A program made the position numbers and the translations under genes. This document shows positions 59,401-64,000 of a stretch of DNA of 64,000 nt, piece by piece. The stretch's first letter is position 1. Every line of letters begins with the position of its first letter. The DNA is from Callaeas wilsoni (lineage: Eukaryota; Chordata; Aves; Passeriformes; Callaeidae), in NCBI GenBank assembly GCA_013398955.1, contig VWPU01005279.1, positions 1 to 64,000 on the forward strand, in the 5' to 3' direction. The notes beneath the pieces are model-generated. The model ran no database searches and was not told the DNA's origin. It was given only the letters and a program-made list of their open reading frames with translations.

Positions 59401-62400
59401 ACAGTGGATGAGAAGGAGGTGGTTGCTGCAGCCCAGACTCCAGAGCAGGCAGATCTCTGCTACAGAACAGTGGATGTGGAGACGGTAAGAGCCTTGGACT
59501 CCTCTTCCCTGCATGAGTACTGGATTTCTGCTGGCCTCGTGGATGGAAAGGGTGGTGTGAGGGAGCCAAACTGATTCAGCCACTTCTGTCCTTTCTCCTA
59601 GTGTGGATGGCATTGCTCATGCTTTATTGCACAGGCGTGGCCACTCTGGGAGGCTCCCATTGCAGCAGCATGAGAGAGATGGCCTTCTCTGACAGCTGCT
59701 GTGCCCTTCTGGAGGGAAATGTTGCCAAGCCGCACCTTGCTTGCTTTTATTTCTTTCTTGCTTTATTTATTTTATTACTTTTTTTTTTTCCCTTGCCCGA
59801 GCATTCATAATGAGCAGTAAGGGATTCCCCAGCCTGGGCAGGGTGATCCCTGTGCGTGCAGGGTGCTTCCTGCCCTGCCAGCTCCTTTCCAAGCATGCCA
59901 CAACAGTGGGGATTTGTCCCCAAGGTGCCTTTGGCTGTCCCTGCCCTCCATAGCACCATCTGGTCGCCACATCTTGCATGGTCCCAGCTGGTTGGTGTGC
60001 GCTTTTATCTTGTAGAAAGGTGGGGGTTTTTTAGAGCAGGAGAACATCTTTCACCTCCCAAATTAATATTTTATCACTGAGCACCTTTAAAAGAGAATGT
60101 GCTGTTTCAAAGTGACCCTTTTGCTTTAACTTCTCCCCTACCTCCCCAATGGAGAATGGCTCTGTTCCCATCCCATACACCAGCTGGGGTTGTTTCCCCT
60201 CCTGTGTGATCATGTTCATCCTGCCTGCAGCAGAGCCCCCAAAATGCCCACAGCCTCCCCGGCTCCTTGGCCTGAGATGCCCCAAACTGAGCCATTCCCA
60301 CCACTGGCAGCACAATCCCAAGTGCCAGATTGCTGTGCCAGTGCTGTGTGGCACAAGCCGCCTAAGGAGAGCTGCCAGGCCCAGGGCTTGGCCAGGCAAG
60401 CGTGGTTTCAGTCTTGGCACAGGGGTGGGACCAAGAATCCACCTCATCTCGCCAGGTCAGCAGAAGTTGCGTCCAGGGATGCTGAGCAGTGGCAGAGGTG
60501 GTGCTGCCAGTTGTGCCTCCCTATTTTCATGCCATGCCAACGTGAGTGCCCACACAGGTCCCTTCTTATTCTTGCACCTGAGTTCAGCCATGCACGGCAG
60601 CAGTGCTGGAGTCTGTGTTCCCATCCTGTATCGCTGCTCCCCATCCCTTTCCACTTTGCTCCTCACTGGGGTGCCCGAACAGCTGTGGCTGCCCCATGTG
60701 TCCTCTGCACAAGGAGAAACGTCCTTGGCTGGGGCAGTGCCATGGGGATGGGATCCATGTGCTGCCAGAGGTGTTCTGCTGGGGAATATCCCTGCTCTAA
60801 TCTTATCTTGGCTGCTCAAGAGGCAAAGTGCTTCTGTTATCAGGGCCTGATGCTGAGCCAGATCTGGGTACAGCCACCTTCACCTTGATCTGCTGGCAGG
60901 TACTCAATGGCACAGGGGTCAGCTAAGCCCCGTGTTTGCCAGTGCATGGGGCTGGTGTGTGTTTGACCCCTTGTTTGGCCCGTGCTAGTGCTTGTGGGGA
61001 GCTCAGGGCACCTTGGAACCAGAAGCAACTGCTCTTGGGGCATGGGAAGGGATTTGCAGCCCGAAATCCTGCAGCAGCAGCTCAGCTTTGTGCCTGGTAC
61101 TGGGATGGTTTGTGGGTTCCACAGCACTACAACCGCTGTCTACTCCCTCAGGACCTGGTAGACTGGCAGAAGCCCTTGCTGTGGCAGGTGGGCTACTTAG
61201 GGGAGAAGTATGACGAGTGGGTGCACCAGCCTGTGGATCGGCCCATCCGCCTCTTCCACTCGGATTTCCTCGAGTTCCTCTCCAAGACGGCATGGTGAGC
61301 TCCCAGGGTCTGCACTGTGCCCTGGATGGTGCCTCCCCAGGGCGGGGGGAATGGCTCACCAGCCAGCAGGACACTCCCTCTGATATCTCCTTCTACCTCA
61401 TAGGTACGTGGTGTTCATGGTATGGACGCCCGTGGTGCTCTATCTCAGCTGGGTCAGCTACACCTCCCTTGCTCAGGGCAACACCAGGCTCTTCTCCTCC
61501 TTCACCACAGGTACGAGCAGCAGCAAAGCCCTTGGGCTTCCCTTACTGACCCCACTCTGGGTCCAGGGGCAGGACAGCCCTGGGTGGGGGGAGACCTGCA
61601 TCCCTTCCTTATCCCTCCTTCTGTACGTGCTCACCACAAGCCACATGCAAGAGCAGCAGGTCAGCACCTCTCTCTGCGGCCACCAGTGTGTCCCCTGCAT
61701 GAAGCCACCTGTGCTTGCCCACCTCCATCCCCTCCTCTCACCCCAGGAGATCAATAGACGCACAGAGCCCACTGACCTGGGCTGCAGTCTGCTCCCTCTT
61801 GCCTCCCTTCCCTCCATCCTCAAAACCGAGCCGTGCCGGTGCTGGGGTGTGTTCCAATCGCCGCTGACGCCCACCCCGGGCCGCGGCTGAATGCCGGCGT
61901 GGCGGGCGAACAAACCCGGCTCTCAGCGCCGCCGGCGCCGCACAGTGCGAGGCTTGTTTGCCCGGAGCGCCTGCCCTTGAATCTCCCACTGTCTGCTCCC
62001 TGCTCCCCCGGGCATAACAAGTGTGGCCGGGGCAGGCTGTCTTCTTTGTTTTCTTTTTTTTCTCCTTTTTTTTTTTTTTTTTTTCCCCTGTGTTCCCTAT
62101 TTTTTTTGCAAGGTGCCACCCAGTGCCAGCTGTGCCCGGCTGCGGGGTGGGGAGCGCCTGCTGCACAGGCAACCCTTGCTCCTTGTGGCATTCAGCACCT
62201 TGCTGCCAAGTTTTGTGGTTTTTTTTTTCCTAAAAATAAACAAGTTTTGAGGGAATCTAAATTTTGCTAGGAAGGACTCAGGGCTGGCAACCAGCCCCGA
62301 AAGAAGGAGGTGGCTGAAAAATGTACTGCGGGGGAAAGTGCCCAACAAATCTATTCTTTTTCCCCCAAAAAAATAAACACCAACACCAACAGCACTGTTT

Positions 62401-63672
62401 TAGTGTCACGAGTGCTGCCTGTGCAACTAAGGTCCGTCCTGCCTTGTTCTGATGGATGAAGCAGCTTTGTAAGGATTACGCAGTCCCTAGAGTGCATGTT
62501 CCAAGCCCCTGTTGGCATCTGGAATGCAGGGAACTCCCCTCACTGGCTTCCTGAGGCAGCAAGAAGCTGACTGTTTCTGTAAATTAATGGGAATCAAAGG
62601 AAAATGTGATTTGGAGCAATGCTTGGGCAGGCAGCTCCCCAGAGAAGCTCAGAGCAGGAGGTGGATGAGAGGTGGGAAGGAGGGAGAGCTGAGCATCACC
62701 CTGATGCCAGTGGGAGGATGGTGATGGATAAAAGCACCCACATGTCGCCTGCCTTGCTGACCGCTGCACGTCTCGTTGTGTAGAGTACTCCATCCCCGTC
62801 CACAAATACTACTTCCCCTTCATCTTCCTCCTGGGAATGATCCTGTGGTCCCTGCTAGAGTACCTCATCCATCGCTTTGTCTTCCACATGAAGCCACCTG
62901 CTAGTAACTACTATCTCATCACCCTGCATTTCTTGCTGCATGGGCAGCATCACAAGGTGAGTCGCAGCTCCCGCCTCCGCTGGAGCCTGCTGGGCTGTGG
63001 GAATGGTGGCCTTTGCCCTGCTGGAGCCTGTCTGTGCCTGTTCAGTGTGACTGGTGGTATCCCAAGCGAGGCACTTACCCAATACCAGCGAGGGCTGCAA
63101 AATGGCCTTGGAGGAGCTGGAGTTAAATTTGCAAGCTCTGTGGTTGGGCAAGGGGGAAGACCAAAGGAGCCATAGGCTTCCTCTAGCTTTGCTGGAGGAA
63201 ATGGCCCTGTGGAGCTTGGGCACCTGCCAGCTAAAGCCACCACCTGCCTGGCCCCCTTGGCATGCATGGAGGGCTGCTCTCGCCACGGGGTACATCTCTG
63301 GGGAGGGTTTTTGGTGTTGGCTTCTCCCAAATGGGTTTCCCCAATGCTTGGCAGGGATGTGCTGGGGGAGGTAGGGTGAGCTAGGAGCTGCCTGTCCCAC
63401 CATCCCTCTCTGCTTCCAGTCTCCCTTCGACAGCTCCCGCCTGGTCTTCCCTCCTGTGCCAGCCTCGCTGGCGATCGGCTTCTTCTACGGTGTCCTGCGG
63501 CTCCTGCTGCCCGAGGTGCTGGGGCTCTCGGTGTTCGTCGGGGGGCTCTGCGGCTACGTCATCTATGACATGATGCACTATTACCTCCACTACGGCTCAC
63601 CCAAAAAGGGCACCTACCTGTATGGCCTGAAGGCTTATCACGTCAAGCACCACTTTGAACACCAAAAATCAG
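53202..63672 (+). CDS. FA2H: FA2H, fatty acid 2-hydroxylase (six of seven exons; 3' end outside window)
   Basis: FA2H is an ER membrane enzyme that puts a 2-hydroxyl group on fatty acids used for ceramides and galactolipids, important in myelin and epidermis. Six exons join in phase to 346 codons plus one base; human FA2H has 372 residues, so only the last exon is missing beyond the window. Residues 10-85 are a cytochrome b5 domain with HPGG at 41-44 and a second likely haem ligand at H67. The hydroxylase part has hydrophobic segments near 170-192, 213-233, 273-292 and 296-312. Its histidine boxes are H234/H239, H257/H260/H261, H315/H319 and H336/H339/H340/H343, the expected di-metal site. 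The start is supported by GCCATGG context and position just before the b5 domain. The linker (exon 2) is poorly conserved with human. Downstream neighbour of WDR59, same strand. Confidence 0.97.
53545..54030. repeat. Decayed minisatellite with 41-43 bp then 50-bp period
   Basis: The core CCCCAGGT (with variants) starts at 53,554, 53,595, 53,636, 53,678, 53,720, 53,763, 53,804, 53,836, 53,886, 53,936 and 53,986. Spacings are 41, 41, 42, 42, 43, 41, 32, 50, 50 and 50. Between cores GGGATGTACAGGGTCTGTAG-like text recurs. Weaker related units continue to about 54,400. Confidence 0.85.
55765..56010. promoter_or_regulatory. AT-rich candidate enhancer in FA2H intron 1
   Basis: The block stands out from GC-rich flanks. 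It contains ACAAATTAATCC, TATTACCAATAATTACC, AGATCAAAG (TCF/LEF-like), CTAATTACCCC, TTTGCAT (octamer half) and TGTGAGTCACAG (AP-1/MAF-like). Such motif density without repeat character is typical of conserved non-coding elements, but conservation cannot be tested here. Confidence 0.35.
59389..59484 (+). CDS. FA2H: FA2H coding exon 2 (linker)
   Basis: Encodes residues 90-121 in phase 0 ([18 protein letters not shown] then [14 protein letters not shown]). It joins the b5 domain to the hydroxylase part and has little similarity to human, but length, phase and borders (TTTCAG acceptor, ACG|GTAAGA donor) support it. Intron 2 (59485-61151) has a T-rich stretch near 59,750-59,790 and nothing else recognised. 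Confidence 0.85.
61152..61294 (+). CDS. FA2H: FA2H coding exon 3
   Basis: Encodes residues 122-168 plus two bases of Trp169: [38 protein letters not shown] and FLEFLSKTA, closely matching human. Donor CATG|GTGAGC. Intron 3 (61295-61403) is only 109 bases. Confidence 0.97.
61404..61510 (+). CDS. FA2H: FA2H coding exon 4 (first membrane segment)
   Basis: Completes Trp169 and encodes residues 170-204 ([20 protein letters not shown] then [15 protein letters not shown]) plus one base of Glu205. The first half is a membrane-spanning segment. Donor CACAG|GTACGA. Intron 4 (61511-62783) contains poly-T tracts and no recognised element. Confidence 0.96.
62066..62084. repeat. Poly-T tract (19 T)
   Basis: An uninterrupted run of 19 T, preceded by shorter T runs from 62,049, lies in FA2H intron 4. 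No adjoining retrotransposon body or target duplication was seen. Confidence 0.9.
62784..62956 (+). CDS. FA2H: FA2H coding exon 5 (first and second histidine boxes)
   Basis: Completes Glu205 and encodes residues 206-262. A hydrophobic segment ([19 protein letters not shown]) leads into H234-RFVF-H239, and the exon ends HGQHHK (H257, H260, H261). Acceptor TGTAG, donor AAG|GTGAGT. Intron 5 (62957-63419) shows nothing recognised. Confidence 0.97.
63420..63672 (+). CDS. FA2H: FA2H coding exon 6 (third and fourth histidine boxes)
   Basis: Encodes residues 263-346 plus one base of the next codon. Landmarks are [39 protein letters not shown] and [12 protein letters not shown] with H315, H319, H336, H339, H340 and H343. 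Human has His where Y335 stands here, just before the HVKHH box. Donor CAG|GTAGCG. The final exon is not in the remaining 328 bases. Confidence 0.96.
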
Positions 63673-64000
63673 GTAGCGCCATGTTCCCCGTGCATGCTGG
63701 CAGGGGCAAGGGCTGTCAAAGGCCCCGTCTACCCGCGTGTGTGCAGCTGATTGCTCCAAAATATTTGGGATTTGGGATGAGGAAAGCCAAGCACTGCATT
63801 GCTGGGGAAGCAGCATGTGAGGTGCTGTAGACCATGGGAAAGATTTCCCAGCTCCCAGGTTAAGGATGGGGAGCCAGAGCAGCGCAGGGGTGAAGGCAGC
63901 AGCCCATCTCACTGGTGGGCATCAGGGCTGCCTGGGGACGCCAGGGCAGAGGCCAAACCCCCCGGTGCTGGGGTGTGGGTGCCTGTCCCTGCCTGGGGCA

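Noticed and set aside
62049..62107. Poly-T tracts considered as the tail of an antisense retroposed gene
   Set aside because: No gene-like or SINE-like sequence on the adjoining side and no flanking duplication seen.
1..64000. CRISPR arrays, bacterial operons, riboswitches, prophage or tRNA genes
   Set aside because: The window is vertebrate nuclear DNA; no direct-repeat/spacer array and no tRNA-like cloverleaf was recognised by eye. A tRNAscan or Infernal run would settle small RNAs.

Overview
This is vertebrate nuclear DNA, almost certainly from a bird. It holds two spliced protein-coding genes in tandem on the + strand. The coding exons are short, introns are bounded by GT-AG, and most of the sequence is intronic or intergenic. 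Bird origin is suggested by compact introns, CR1 retrotransposon 3' ends as the typical young repeat, old MIR-type SINE remnants, and the absence of mammalian Alu or L1 sequence. The order WDR59 then FA2H on one strand matches the arrangement on human chromosome 16q23.

Region 1 (about 1-48,780) is the complete WDR59 gene. A CpG-rich promoter with a ZNF143-type motif inside a perfect inverted repeat precedes a start codon that sits in a TISU/YY1-like element. All 26 coding exons (400-47,336) can be joined with correct phases into a 973-residue protein, one residue shorter than the human protein as I remember it. WDR59 is a subunit of GATOR2, the complex that relays amino-acid sufficiency to mTORC1 at the lysosome. 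The protein shows an N-terminal WD40 propeller, an RWD domain and a C-terminal Cys/His-rich zinc-binding domain. The introns hold CR1 and MIR remnants, a roughly 1 kb decayed ancient amniote repeat, a TA/CA microsatellite, two small tandem duplications and an AT-rich, LTR-like segment. A 3'UTR of about 1.4 kb ends at a cluster of poly(A) signals near 48,740-48,777.

Region 2 (about 48,780-52,640) is GC-rich intergenic DNA with no gene that I can support. One AT-rich, homeodomain-motif-rich block lies at 52,340-52,490.

Region 3 (about 52,640-64,000) is FA2H, fatty acid 2-hydroxylase. Six of the expected seven coding exons are present (53,202-63,672, 346 codons plus one base). The last exon, about 26 codons in human, lies beyond the window. 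The first exon encodes the cytochrome b5 domain, and the others encode the linker and the membrane-bound di-iron hydroxylase with its histidine boxes. Exon 1 is flanked on both sides by decayed minisatellites (about 30 bp period upstream; about 42 then 50 bp downstream) and preceded by a G-rich hexamer repeat with upstream ATGs. The two genes have unrelated jobs (nutrient sensing; sphingolipid 2-hydroxylation). I see no operon-like or bidirectional relation between them.
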